A stretch of 64,000 nt of DNA, taken from the NCBI RefSeq assembly GCF_048595755.1, contig NZ_CP184360.1, positions 1,116,001 to 1,180,000 of the forward strand, given 5' to 3'. The position numbers and the translations under genes are program-made. This document shows positions 24,760 through 32,781 of this stretch, in pieces. The notes under the pieces were generated by a model. The model saw only the letters and a program-made list of their open reading frames with translations, was not told the DNA's origin and searched no databases. The stretch comes from Luteococcus sp048595755 (lineage in GTDB: Bacteria > Actinomycetota > Actinomycetes > Propionibacteriales > Propionibacteriaceae). Numbering within the stretch: position 1 is the stretch's first letter; each line of letters begins with the position of its first letter.

Positions 24760-25965
24760 TCAGCGGGCCAACTTCTTCAGGTCGATCGACGAATCGGCCA
24801 ACTTCTCGGGGTCGACGATGATGCCGCGGTCGATGATGCGGCGCGCCGCACGCACCGTGTTGCCGCCGTCGATGGTGGCGGCACCGATCATGTGGCCCTC
24901 GTCGTCCAGCCGGAAGGCGGCCGCCGGGAGCCCGTCGACGTGGCGCAGCACCTCGGTGCCGTTGACCATGTCGCCCACGGCCTCCAGGTGGATGCCGTAG
25001 CGATCCGACCACATCCACCCGGCACCGTGCACGGGCAGCGGCTGGCCAGCCAGGGCCGCGGCGACGGTCTGGCCGGCATGCATGGCCGACTCCCAGTGCT
25101 CGTGGCGGCGCCCCAGGGTGCCGTCGGCCAGACGATGACGGGCCACGTCACCGGCGGCGAAGACGGTCGGGATGCTCGAACGCTGCTCGTCGTCGACGAT
25201 CACGCCGTTGTCGACGGTGATGCCCGCATCCTGGGCCAGCTCGGTGTTGGGAACCAGGCCCACCGCCACCAGGACCGCGTCTGCCACGACGATGGTGCCG
25301 TCGGCCAGCGTGATGCGGTACTCCTCACCCACCAGCTCGATCTGTTGGGTCATGGCGCAGTGCACCTTGACGCCATGGGCTTCATGCATGTCGTGCAGGC
25401 GCCCGGCCAGGATCGCGCCGCAGGCCGGCACCAAGGGCACCGGGACGGGATCGATCAGGCTGACCTCGGCTCCCATCTTGACGGCCGTCGAGGCCACCTC
25501 GGCGCCGATCAGGCCAGCCCCGATGATCGCGAAGCGCATGCCCGGCTTGAGGGTCTCGCGCAGCTTGTCGGCGTCGGCGATGGTGCGCAGCTCCAGCAGA
25601 CCCGGCAGGTCACCGCCGGGAATCGGCAGGGTGCGGGCCCGGCCACCCAAGGACAGGACGGTGTTGCTGGCGCTGAGCACCTGCCCATTGCCGAGCTCCA
25701 GCTTGCCCTCGCCGGGCAGCAGCCGGGTGACCCGTTCACTGACCAACTCCACTGCGTTCTCGGAGTACCAGGACTCCGGACGGAAGGCGAGCTTCTCGGC
25801 AGGCATGCTGCCGTCGAAGTACTCCTTGCTGAGCGGCGGGCGGTCGTAGGGGAGGCCCTCCGGATCGACGATGGTGATCGCGACGTCGCTGCCATGCTTG
25901 CGCAGCTCCTGGGCCGTGGTGAAACCGGCCAGACCACCACCGACGATGACGAGATGATCGGACAT
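24760..25965 (-). CDS. Ferredoxin--NAD(+) reductase component of the aromatic dioxygenase
   Basis: 401-residue FAD/NAD-dependent oxidoreductase of the BphA4/rubredoxin-reductase group, passing electrons from NADH to the Rieske ferredoxin. FAD-binding GGGLAGFTTAQELRKHG at the N-terminus, the family signature YDRPPLSKEYFDG, the second dinucleotide fold IIGAGLIGAEVASTAVKMG near residue 150, and the FAD-closing TVFAAGDVARH, followed by a reductase C-terminal domain with WMWSDRYG. Its ATG overlaps the stop of the ferredoxin gene (ATGA), tying production of the two partners. Confidence 0.92.
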   Translation of the reverse strand: MSDHLVIVGGGLAGFTTAQELRKHGSDVAITIVDPEGLPYDRPPLSKEYFDGSMPAEKLAFRPESWYSENAVELVSERVTRLLPGEGKLELGNGQVLSASNTVLSLGGRARTLPIPGGDLPGLLELRTIADADKLRETLKPGMRFAIIGAGLIGAEVASTAVKMGAEVSLIDPVPVPLVPACGAILAGRLHDMHEAHGVKVHCAMTQQIELVGEEYRITLADGTIVVADAVLVAVGLVPNTELAQDAGITVDNGVIVDDEQRSSIPTVFAAGDVARHRLADGTLGRRHEHWESAMHAGQTVAAALAGQPLPVHGAGWMWSDRYGIHLEAVGDMVNGTEVLRHVDGLPAAAFRLDDEGHMIGAATIDGGNTVRAARRIIDRGIIVDPEKLADSSIDLKKLAR

Positions 25966-26321
25966 CACTGCGCTCCCAGCACCGCACCGTCCACGGGGGT
26001 GCCCGGGTACAGCCAGACCTCGTCGCCGCGCAGCTCCACCTTGTGGGTCTTGGCGGGCTGGCTGGCCGGCAGGCACTTGGCCGCGCCGGTGGACAGGCAG
26101 AACTTGGCCGAGTGCAGCGGGCACTCCACCTCGTCACCCTCGATCCAGCCGTCGGAGAGCTGGGCGGTCTCGTGGGTGCAGATGTCGTTCAGCGCGTAGT
26201 AGTTGCCGTCGGAGAAGAAGACGGCGATGTCCTCGCCGGTTCCGTTGGTGTCACCGTCGACGACGATGGCCTCCTCGTCCTCGATGTCTCCGACGTTGGC
26301 GACCTTGATCGGCTCGGCCAT
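25965..26321 (-). CDS. Rieske [2Fe-2S] ferredoxin of the dioxygenase system
   Basis: 118-residue Rieske ferredoxin that shuttles electrons from the reductase to the terminal oxygenase. The cluster ligands are ICTHETAQL (Cys-x-His) and CPLHSAKF (Cys-x-x-His), 18 residues apart, with the usual surrounding VDGDT, YYALNDI and GDEVWLYP. Start MAEPIKVANVGDI. Its stop overlaps the reductase start. A second, clearly related ferredoxin lies at 32271-32612 on the other side of the divergent regulator; the two share long identical stretches such as TGEDIAVFFSD and THKVELRGDEVWL. Confidence 0.92.
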   Translation of the reverse strand: MAEPIKVANVGDIEDEEAIVVDGDTNGTGEDIAVFFSDGNYYALNDICTHETAQLSDGWIEGDEVECPLHSAKFCLSTGAAKCLPASQPAKTHKVELRGDEVWLYPGTPVDGAVLGAQ

Positions 26322-26387
26322 GTGGGTGTCTCCTCGTTCTCTCCATCGCCCGTGGCCTCGGTGGCACGGGTCTCAAGTCTTTCAGGC

Positions 26388-26419
26388 GGTGTGGCCCCAA
26401 GTCACGTCAGGGCCACACC
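26388..26419 (-). terminator. Intra-operon hairpin before the ferredoxin gene
   Basis: Perfect 10-bp inverted repeat (GGTGTGGCCC and GGGCCACACC), 12-base loop, nine bases past the stop of the ABM gene. With the hairpin at 28300-28336 it divides the long minus-strand cluster into segments whose transcript levels could differ. Confidence 0.6.
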
Positions 26420-26427
26420 GGGGTCGG

Positions 26428-27159
26428 TCAGCTGGCAGGCCAGACGATGGTTCCGGAGAAACCATCCAGCTGGGCGGGCTGCCAGCGGTTGTAGTGGTGC
26501 TCGAAGGCCTGGCGGCGGTAGAACTCCCTGGCCAGCGGCCCGCGCTGCGGGGTGGCGGGAGTGCGCAGGTTGTCACCGAGGAACTCGGCGCTGTGCTGGC
26601 GCAGTGCCCAGTGCTGGTCGTAGAGCACCTGGTCGGCCCAGATCTCCTCGAGCAGCAGGTGGCCGGGCAGCTCCACGTTCTCGCACCAGGTGTAGCTCAG
26701 GCAGCCCAGTTCGCGACGGGTGTCGATGATCTCCTGCCGGATCTTCACGTACATGGCGTCGGAGGCCTGCACGGCATTCTGGATGACGATGCGCACCTGG
26801 CCGCGGGCGGGCCACATGATGGTGCGGCCCTTCTCGGCCACCCCTTCGGGCTGCCAGGCGCCGTTCTTCAAGGCGAAACGCTCGCAGCGGTAGAACTCGG
26901 TGACGCCGGTCTGCTCGGCATTGCCCTCCACCAACCGGAAGTACTCCGGAAAGTCCCCGGCCAGGACCTGGGCCCAGAAGGCGTCGAAGCTGGCCTCGTC
27001 CTCCCAGGTGGAGGTGAGGACGTGGAAGGTCTCGTCGGTGGCAAGGCCCTTGTACAGCTCCACCGAGTCGCAGCCCGCCAGGGCCCGGACCTGCTCCAGC
27101 TGTGTGAGCAGTGGTGCCTCCTCGGCGAGGTCGTGCAGTGTGTGCAGGACGCGCAGCAT
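26428..27159 (-). CDS. Tandem ABM-like (dimeric alpha/beta barrel) protein of the aromatic cluster
   Basis: 243 residues. Two segments look like antibiotic-biosynthesis-monooxygenase folds: DETFHVLTSTWEDEASFDAF at about 45-64 and ELGCLSYTWCENVELPGHLL then LEEIWADQVLYDQHWALRQH near 165-205. In the family such domains are small monooxygenases (for example quinol monooxygenases), normally single domain dimers; here one chain may supply both halves. The ATG lies one base past the stop of the VOC gene, so they are coupled. The frame is open upstream but without a ribosome site. Function in the pathway is inferred from position. Confidence 0.65.
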   Translation of the reverse strand: MLRVLHTLHDLAEEAPLLTQLEQVRALAGCDSVELYKGLATDETFHVLTSTWEDEASFDAFWAQVLAGDFPEYFRLVEGNAEQTGVTEFYRCERFALKNGAWQPEGVAEKGRTIMWPARGQVRIVIQNAVQASDAMYVKIRQEIIDTRRELGCLSYTWCENVELPGHLLLEEIWADQVLYDQHWALRQHSAEFLGDNLRTPATPQRGPLAREFYRRQAFEHHYNRWQPAQLDGFSGTIVWPAS

Positions 27160-27160
27160 G

Positions 27161-28267
27161 TCAGGCCTCCGCGATCTCGGTGGAGAAGTCGACCGTCCAG
27201 TCGGGAGCCATGTACTCGTCCTTGGCGACGAAGCGTCGGAAGACGCCCTCCACCAGGAAGCCACACAGCTGCTCGAAGGTGTCGTAGTAGCAGTAGGCCG
27301 AGGCGCCGCCACGCAGGTCGGAACCCATCACGACGGGGGCGTCCAGCGCGGTCATGTCGGCCGCCACGGCGTCCCACTCCTCCTGGCTCTTGGTCAGGAA
27401 GGGGAACATGTGGTGGATGCCGGCCCCGCGCTGGTCGGTGAACTCGCGGTTGTAGTGCGAGTCGCCGTAGGCGCACTGGATGATCTCGAAGCCGAAGTCA
27501 CCGACGAATCCCTGCGCGGTGAAGTAACCATGCTGCACCGGGTTCTGGTCACGGTAGAAGGGATTGTCCAGACGGCCGAATTCGGTCTGCCAGGTCTTGA
27601 CGTCGAACTTCTCGATGCCCAGGATCCGGCGGTACTGCTCGACGCTGTCCATCGTGTCGTCGATGACGACGCCGAAGTGGTTGATGCCCTGCATCGGGAT
27701 CGCGCGACGGCCACCACGCAGTGCTGCGCCGTCGAGGGTGCGGGCCTCGCCGCCGGTCGCGTTCAGGCCGGTGGGGGCGTCGCCGCTGGCCGGCAGCACC
27801 TCGAGCAGGTAGCCGCCCAGCTGCTTGCGAGTGTCGTAGAAGGTGCGGGTGCGGCCGTCGACGACGTGGCTGTGCGCCACGGTGATGCCCAGGCCGTCGA
27901 AGTGGGCGCGGATCTGGGCCTCGTCGGCCTCCGCGAGCAAGGTGAGGAAACAGATTCCCTCCCCGCGGGAGAGCAGGTGCTCGTTGAAGGGGGTCTCACC
28001 GCCGGTGGGCTGCACCAGCTCGAAGGGGGTGCGGCGCGGTGCGCCACCCATCGGGCCGGGGCCCTCGGGGTCGAAGGGGGCCGAGCCGAAGGCGCAGCGG
28101 TAGGTGCCAGCGCTGCGGCGCCCACGGCTGACCATCTCGCTCAGCTGGTCGGTGCCGCGTTCGTGCACGGCCCATTCATTGATGTCGAGCAGGCGGGCAT
28201 AGCCCTCAAGAGCCTTGTCGAGGTCTCGCACGACGACGCCGATGCTGGCCAAGGTGGTGATCTTCAA
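27161..28267 (-). CDS. Two-domain VOC protein, extradiol dioxygenase-like
   Basis: 368 residues with two vicinal-oxygen-chelate modules, at about 5-160 (ITTLASIGVVVRDLDKALEG) and 195-360 (INHFGVVIDDTMDSVEQYRR). The second holds a plausible metal triad: His in GINHFGVV, His in AGIHHMFPF and Glu in GFLVEGVF, as in extradiol ring-cleavage dioxygenases; the first lacks it, also as in that family. Start chosen as TTG at 28267 because GGGAGACG lies upstream; the in-frame ATG at 28303 falls inside a hairpin. Ring cleavage of a catechol made by this cluster is the natural guess; a glyoxalase or epimerase role remains possible. Confidence 0.7.
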   Translation of the reverse strand: MKITTLASIGVVVRDLDKALEGYARLLDINEWAVHERGTDQLSEMVSRGRRSAGTYRCAFGSAPFDPEGPGPMGGAPRRTPFELVQPTGGETPFNEHLLSRGEGICFLTLLAEADEAQIRAHFDGLGITVAHSHVVDGRTRTFYDTRKQLGGYLLEVLPASGDAPTGLNATGGEARTLDGAALRGGRRAIPMQGINHFGVVIDDTMDSVEQYRRILGIEKFDVKTWQTEFGRLDNPFYRDQNPVQHGYFTAQGFVGDFGFEIIQCAYGDSHYNREFTDQRGAGIHHMFPFLTKSQEEWDAVAADMTALDAPVVMGSDLRGGASAYCYYDTFEQLCGFLVEGVFRRFVAKDEYMAPDWTVDFSTEIAEA

Positions 28268-28299
28268 GGTTCTTCGTCTCCCGTTCTTGGGTGGGGGTG

Positions 28300-28336
28300 C
28301 CATGGGGCAGGCCCGCTGGACGGGCCCGCCCCATGG
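28300..28336 (-). terminator. Hairpin after the dioxygenase beta subunit gene
   Basis: 9-bp outer stem CCATGGGGC/GCCCCATGG (28300-28308, 28328-28336) plus inner GCCCG/CGGGC, 38 bases past the beta-subunit stop. It may end or attenuate the transcript between alpha-beta and the VOC gene. Confidence 0.6.
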
Positions 28337-28373
28337 CGGTGTGGAACTCAGTTGTCGGTCACTCGGCTGCGGA

Positions 28374-29042
28374 TCAGTAGAACAGGCTCAGGTTCTTGTT
28401 CAGGATCATCGCCATGTCGAACAGGATCCGACGCTCGCGGATGAGGTAGCCCCAGGTGGAGTTCTCGTCCTTGATGATGATGTCGGTGCGCTCACCGGTG
28501 ATCGAATCGTGGTAGCGCTGGCCGTTCGAGCGGTAGTCGTAGAAGTTGCTCTTCACGACGTACTCGCCCTCGCGGACGCCCTTGGTGACACGGATGTTGC
28601 TGATGACGTGGCGGGCACGCGACGGGGGCTCCTCGCCCCAGGCCATGTTCGTCAGCAGGCGGTCGACGCGCTGCGTGAGCTGCACCTTGTTCTCCTCGAA
28701 GTAGACCGAGGTGCCGAACTTCTTGATGCGGTTCTCGCGACGTTCGCGGGCGTAGCGCTCCTCCTGCACCGGGGCCCAGTAGACGAGGTCCTCGGCGAAG
28801 AAGTCGATCCAGTCACCCCATTCGAGGTCGTCCAGCACCTGGACCTCCTCGTAGAGGAAGCGCTCGATGCCGCGCTGCACCTCGGGATCGACGGCGTCCA
28901 GCAGGACCTGAACCCGGTTGGTGGTCGGCAGCTCGGGCAGGGCGTCGTCGAGCTCGGTGTGGCGCACCGTGGTCATGTGGACCTTGAGCTCGTCGGCGTC
29001 CATGCCATTGGGCATCGCCTTGTCGGGGTTGTTGTTGCTCAT
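28374..29042 (-). CDS. Aromatic-ring-hydroxylating dioxygenase, beta subunit
   Basis: 222-residue small subunit, SnoaL/NTF2-like fold, structural partner of the alpha subunit in an alpha3beta3 oxygenase. Landmarks: QRGIERFLYEEVQVLDDLEW then WIDFFAEDLVYWAPVQEERY, the conserved arginine segment RARHVISNIRVT, and the C-terminal RERRILFDMAMILNKNLSLF. The N-terminal 40 residues are longer than in many homologues. It begins 28 bases after the alpha-subunit stop, the standard alpha-beta order. Biphenyl/toluene/phenylpropionate-type dioxygenases carry such subunits; substrate unknown. Confidence 0.92.
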   Translation of the reverse strand: MSNNNPDKAMPNGMDADELKVHMTTVRHTELDDALPELPTTNRVQVLLDAVDPEVQRGIERFLYEEVQVLDDLEWGDWIDFFAEDLVYWAPVQEERYARERRENRIKKFGTSVYFEENKVQLTQRVDRLLTNMAWGEEPPSRARHVISNIRVTKGVREGEYVVKSNFYDYRSNGQRYHDSITGERTDIIIKDENSTWGYLIRERRILFDMAMILNKNLSLFY

Positions 29043-29070
29043 GGTTGTCTCCTCGGCGTCGTCGACGGGA

Positions 29071-30399
29071 TCAGTTGGTGGACTCGGAAGGCTTGCCCAT
29101 GCGGTGCTGGGCGCGCTTGGCCTTGATCTCTTCCCAGCTGTCGCTGGTCATCATGTCCAGGTAGTTCGAGTACATGTTGATCGCGGCGTTGTCGCTGAAG
29201 ACGTGCTGCGTCGAGCCGCCGGGGTAGCACCCCTCGTCCCACTGGATCGGGGCGCCGGTCATCTGGTAGGTGAAGCCCGAGTCACGGGCGACGCGGCCGT
29301 TCAGGATGGCCTGCATCTCCTCCCAGTTCAGGGCGTCGTCGGCCTCGAACATGCCGGCCGGGCTGAAGGTGCGCATCACGTCGCGCCGGATCGAGTCCTT
29401 GGTCTGCTCGTCTGCGCCCTTGGGGGCGAAGGCGAAGGACCAGATCTCCTGCTCGCCCGGGCCGCGCGGGTGGGTGACGCGAATGGTGTAGTTGCCCAAC
29501 ACCATGAAGGTCGGCCAGATGTTCAGGTGGCCGCGGACCTCGCGGTCGTCGCCCAGGCGACGGGCGATCTGCTCGGCGATCTCGGGGCGCTTCTCCCATT
29601 CCTGCATCGCCTTGCCGGTGTTGGGAACCTCCTTGCCCTTCTCGCCGTACCAGGCGCCGCCATGGCCGTAGTCGCTGAAGAACTGGCGGCCGGTGGGGTT
29701 CTCGCCGCGCAGGGTGCGGTCGGCGGCGTCGGAGGCCTTGTTCAGCACGGTGGCGGCCGAGACGTGGGTGATCTCGGAGTGCTGCATGTCAGAGGTGGGC
29801 TGCTCGGCCATGAACTTCCAGTTGTTGGGCAGCACCCAACGGTTGAAGCTCACCACCTCCATGCCCTCGTCCCAGCGGTCGATGTAGCCGTCCAGGTAGT
29901 ACTTGGCGCTGCCCAGGTATTCCTCGAAGTCAGGGGCGTCCGGATCCCAGCTGCCGAACCAGAAGCCCTTGTAGTTGTGCAGTCGCGGAACGGCGACGGC
30001 GCTCCACTGGCTCTTGTCGAAGTCCTTCGGGTAGGCGGTGTCCTCGCGGGGGACGTTCATCAGCTTGCCGTCGAGGTCGTAGGACCAGCCGTGGAAGGAG
30101 CAGGTGAAGGCCTTGGCCTTGCCCGAGTCGACGCGGCAGATGCGCATGCCACGGTGGCGGCACTGGTTCAGGAAGGCGGCGACGCTGCCGTCCTTCTGGC
30201 GAACGACCATGACGGGGTCCTCGCCGATGTAGTTCTGGAAGAAGTCACCCTTCTTGGGGATCTGGCTGTCGTGGGCGAGGAAGCACCAGGCACGCTTCCA
30301 GACCTTCTCGAGCTCCTGCTGGTAGATCTCCTCATCGGTGAACATCTGGCCGTTGAGGCGACCATTTTCGATGTCCACGAGATCGGTGATGTCGGTCAT
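29071..30399 (-). CDS. Aromatic-ring-hydroxylating dioxygenase, alpha subunit (Rieske oxygenase)
   Basis: 442-residue catalytic subunit that would cis-dihydroxylate an aromatic ring using O2 and electrons from the ferredoxin. Rieske ligands: CRHRGMRIC (Cys-x-His) near residue 80 and CSFHGWSYD (Cys-x-x-His) near 100. The mononuclear iron site is seen in NNWKFMAEQPTSDMQHSEIT followed by His, giving the bridging Asp and two His ligands, and the third ligand is probably an Asp in FEADDALNWEEMQ. First gene of the minus-strand operon, divergent from tetR, with an 18-bp palindrome in the shared promoter. Substrate preference cannot be assigned. Confidence 0.93.
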   Translation of the reverse strand: MTDITDLVDIENGRLNGQMFTDEEIYQQELEKVWKRAWCFLAHDSQIPKKGDFFQNYIGEDPVMVVRQKDGSVAAFLNQCRHRGMRICRVDSGKAKAFTCSFHGWSYDLDGKLMNVPREDTAYPKDFDKSQWSAVAVPRLHNYKGFWFGSWDPDAPDFEEYLGSAKYYLDGYIDRWDEGMEVVSFNRWVLPNNWKFMAEQPTSDMQHSEITHVSAATVLNKASDAADRTLRGENPTGRQFFSDYGHGGAWYGEKGKEVPNTGKAMQEWEKRPEIAEQIARRLGDDREVRGHLNIWPTFMVLGNYTIRVTHPRGPGEQEIWSFAFAPKGADEQTKDSIRRDVMRTFSPAGMFEADDALNWEEMQAILNGRVARDSGFTYQMTGAPIQWDEGCYPGGSTQHVFSDNAAINMYSNYLDMMTSDSWEEIKAKRAQHRMGKPSESTN

Positions 30400-30513
30400 G
30401 AGAACTCCCTTGTCGACGGACCGGTTGCTGACCCTTCGCGTCGGTTCGGAGCTGGCTTCCCTGCCCTGGTTGGGATCCGACGCTGGAGTCCGCGGTGTGT
30501 TGCCTTGATGCTA

Positions 30514-30531
30514 CTTGAATGGGTATTCAAG
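30514..30531. promoter_or_regulatory. TetR-type operator in the dioxygenase/tetR divergent promoter
   Basis: CTTGAATGGGTATTCAAG, two perfect 7-bp arms around a 4-base spacer. It lies 115 bases upstream of the dioxygenase alpha start and 107 upstream of tetR, placed to control both directions. The A+T content here is locally high. Confidence 0.75.
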
Positions 30532-30637
30532 TGTGATTAATGTCACGGTAGTTGGCCGCCTCTGCAAGGTCAACGGCCACGTGCCGTAGCTTGGAACGAG
30601 GGCCTGTGAGGTAGGTCTCACGGGCAAGGAGGCGGTG

Positions 30638-31360
30638 ATGGAACAAGACGTGAAGGACGCGACGACGCGTCGCCGGATCCTTGAGTCGGCACGCCGGATT
30701 GCGATGGAACGCGGCTACAAGGGCACCACCATCGCCCGTATCCAGCAGGACGCAGGGGTGCACCCGGGTTCCTTCTACTGGCACTTCAAGGACAAGGACT
30801 CGCTCTTTGCCGCCATGGTGCGTGGCGCCCAGGAGCACACCGAACTGATGGTGCAGTCGTTGGACGCCGAGGCGCCCAATCCGGTCAAGGCGGTGCTGGA
30901 CAGCATCGTCGGGCGGCCCGAGCGCTTCGGTCTGTGGCGCTTCAACGTGCAGCTGATGATGGACAGCCAGATGCGCCAGTCGCGCACCGCAGCCGAGATC
31001 CTGCGGTTGCGCGAGCTCACCCAGCACACCCTGACCACCGCCTGGGTCGAGCACGTCCCCACGCGGGTCACCGACGCCAACCCGGGCCTGCCGCGCCAGC
31101 TGGCCGACTATTCCCTGGCCACCGTGGAGGGTTGCATCCTGTCTCGGGTGGCCGGAACCCCGCGTGACGAGGACTTCATCACCGCCATGGCCAGTGCGGT
31201 GATGGATCGCATGGTGGTGCTGGCCTGCGAGGCGGTGGGGGAGCCGGTGCCCGCCTTCGTCCAGCGTCGTGAACGCGGCCTGCCGCACCTGGTGGAGCGG
31301 ATGGGGGTGGCGCTGCCCCCTGCGGAACACGTGGTTGACGGTCTCCCGGAGCGCACCTAG
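30638..31360 (+). CDS. TetR-family regulator of the aromatic cluster
   Basis: 240 residues. N-terminal DNA-binding domain TRRRILESARRIAMERGYKG then TTIARIQQDAGVHPGSFYWH (helix-turn-helix at about 30-50), followed by a helical ligand-binding domain. GTG and ATG starts are adjacent; ATG at 30638 is chosen because AAGGAGG lies eight bases upstream. Divergent from the dioxygenase operon with a palindrome between. By analogy with such layouts it represses the operon until an aromatic ligand binds. The 3' neighbour is the SDR gene, probably co-transcribed. Confidence 0.88.
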   Translation: MEQDVKDATTRRRILESARRIAMERGYKGTTIARIQQDAGVHPGSFYWHFKDKDSLFAAMVRGAQEHTELMVQSLDAEAPNPVKAVLDSIVGRPERFGLWRFNVQLMMDSQMRQSRTAAEILRLRELTQHTLTTAWVEHVPTRVTDANPGLPRQLADYSLATVEGCILSRVAGTPRDEDFITAMASAVMDRMVVLACEAVGEPVPAFVQRRERGLPHLVERMGVALPPAEHVVDGLPERT

Positions 31361-31422
31361 CGTCGGAAAGGCACCGCGACGAGCAGCGTCGCAGCCACGA
31401 ACATGGACGAAGGGGTTCTTTG

Positions 31423-32241
31423 ATGGGTTGGTTGGATGCTCAGGTGGCAGTGCTCACCGGCGGTGGGTCGGGGCTGGGCCGAGCACTGGTGGACACCCTG
31501 CTCGATGAGGGGGCCATGGTGGCCGTTCTGGAGTACTCCGCCGACAAGGCCGAGCAGTTGCGCACCTCCTGCGATCCGGAACGGGTCGTGGTCGTGGAGG
31601 GCGATGCCGGCTCCTTCGAGTCCAATCGTCAGGTGGTGCAGGCGGCCGTGCAGAAGTGGGGGCGGCTCGACACCTTCATCGCCAATGCCGGTCTGTGGGA
31701 TGCCAACCGCGGTGTGCAGGACATGAGCGTCGAGCAGATCGAGGCCGGATTCGACGACATCTTCCGTCTCAACGTCAAGGCGCCCTTGCTGGGCATGAAG
31801 GCCGCGGTCGACGAGCTGAGGGCCAGCAACGGCTCCTTCATCGTCTCGCTTTCCAATTCCGCGCTCTACCCGGGAGGCGGCGGCCCGCTCTACATCGCCT
31901 CCAAGCACGCCGGCATGGGCCTGGTGAAGCAGCTTGCCTACGAGCTGGCTCCCGACGTGCGGGTGAACGGCGTTGCGCCTGCTGGCATGGTGACCGACCT
32001 CCGAGGCCCTGCCTCGATGGGCTTGGAGGGTGCGGTCTTCGCCGATGCCGAGGCCTCCGCCAAGGCCGTCGCCGACAAGTCGGCCCTGCATCGCTGCCCC
32101 GATCCCGTCGACTACACCGGCGCCTATGTGCTGCTTGCCTCGCGCCGCTACGGGATCACCACATCCGGTTCGGTGCTCGACGTCGCCAATGCCAAGGGCC
32201 TGATCGGCCGGGTGGCCGACGACCTGCTCGCGGCCCGCTGA
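31423..32241 (+). CDS. SDR-family dehydrogenase, cis-dihydrodiol dehydrogenase-like
   Basis: 272-residue short-chain dehydrogenase. NAD-binding GGGSGLG near residue 13, NAG motif FIANAGLWD, catalytic Ser in IVSLSNSALYPGGGGP and the YxxxK pair in YIASK. The glycine-rich YPGGGGPLYIASKHAGMGLV and the VNGVAPAGMVTDLRGP segment resemble BphB-type cis-2,3-dihydrobiphenyl-2,3-diol dehydrogenases, which turn the dioxygenase product into a catechol. Such a step is exactly what the alpha/beta oxygenase needs. ATG chosen over the preceding TTG; GAAGGGG lies upstream. Between tetR and the second ferredoxin. Confidence 0.85.
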   Translation: MGWLDAQVAVLTGGGSGLGRALVDTLLDEGAMVAVLEYSADKAEQLRTSCDPERVVVVEGDAGSFESNRQVVQAAVQKWGRLDTFIANAGLWDANRGVQDMSVEQIEAGFDDIFRLNVKAPLLGMKAAVDELRASNGSFIVSLSNSALYPGGGGPLYIASKHAGMGLVKQLAYELAPDVRVNGVAPAGMVTDLRGPASMGLEGAVFADAEASAKAVADKSALHRCPDPVDYTGAYVLLASRRYGITTSGSVLDVANAKGLIGRVADDLLAAR

Positions 32242-32270
32242 GGGGCTTGCCCCGCGGACCGCAGCGGTCA

Positions 32271-32612
32271 TCACCCCTTGTCGGCCGGGACTCCCGGGTG
32301 CAGCCAGACCTCGTCGCCGCGCAGCTCGACCTTGTGCGTCTTCACGGCGACGGTGGCGGGCAGGCACAGTGCCGCGCCGGTGCACAGGCTGAAACGGGCG
32401 GCGTGCACGGGGCACTCCACCTCGTCGCCCTCCACCCAGCCCTCGGCGAGCGAGGCGTCCTGGTGGGTGCAGGTGTCGTCGATGGCGTAGTAGGTGTCGT
32501 CGGAGAAGAAGACGGCGATGTCCTCGCCGGTGCCGCTGGTGGTGCCGTCGACGACGATGGCGCTCTCGTCCTCGATCTCGCCGACGGTCGCGACCTTGAT
32601 GGGCTCGGGCAT
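32271..32612 (-). CDS. Second Rieske [2Fe-2S] ferredoxin
   Basis: 113 residues, very similar to the ferredoxin at 25965-26321. Ligands TCTHQDASL and CPVHAARF are intact, so it should carry a functional cluster. ATG with AGGAGG eight bases upstream. It converges on the SDR gene and has its own promoter region, away from any reductase, so it could feed the same oxygenase under other conditions or another Rieske enzyme elsewhere. Sequence divergence (for example SLCTGAALCLPATVAVK versus CLSTGAAKCLPASQPAK) shows it is an old rather than fresh duplication. Confidence 0.9.
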   Translation of the reverse strand: MPEPIKVATVGEIEDESAIVVDGTTSGTGEDIAVFFSDDTYYAIDDTCTHQDASLAEGWVEGDEVECPVHAARFSLCTGAALCLPATVAVKTHKVELRGDEVWLHPGVPADKG

Positions 32613-32781
32613 GGGATTCCTCCTGGTGGTGGCAGTGCTGCGTGGTTCCTGCCCGGCTGTCCGGCACACGCCGGAGGCCGATGAAGGAACCCTCATCCCC
32701 GGTTCACCGGGACTTCACCAGTCTCGCATTGACTGATGGACAGCGGGCGACGCAGCCCGCCTCGCCCCCCGAGGAGAGATC

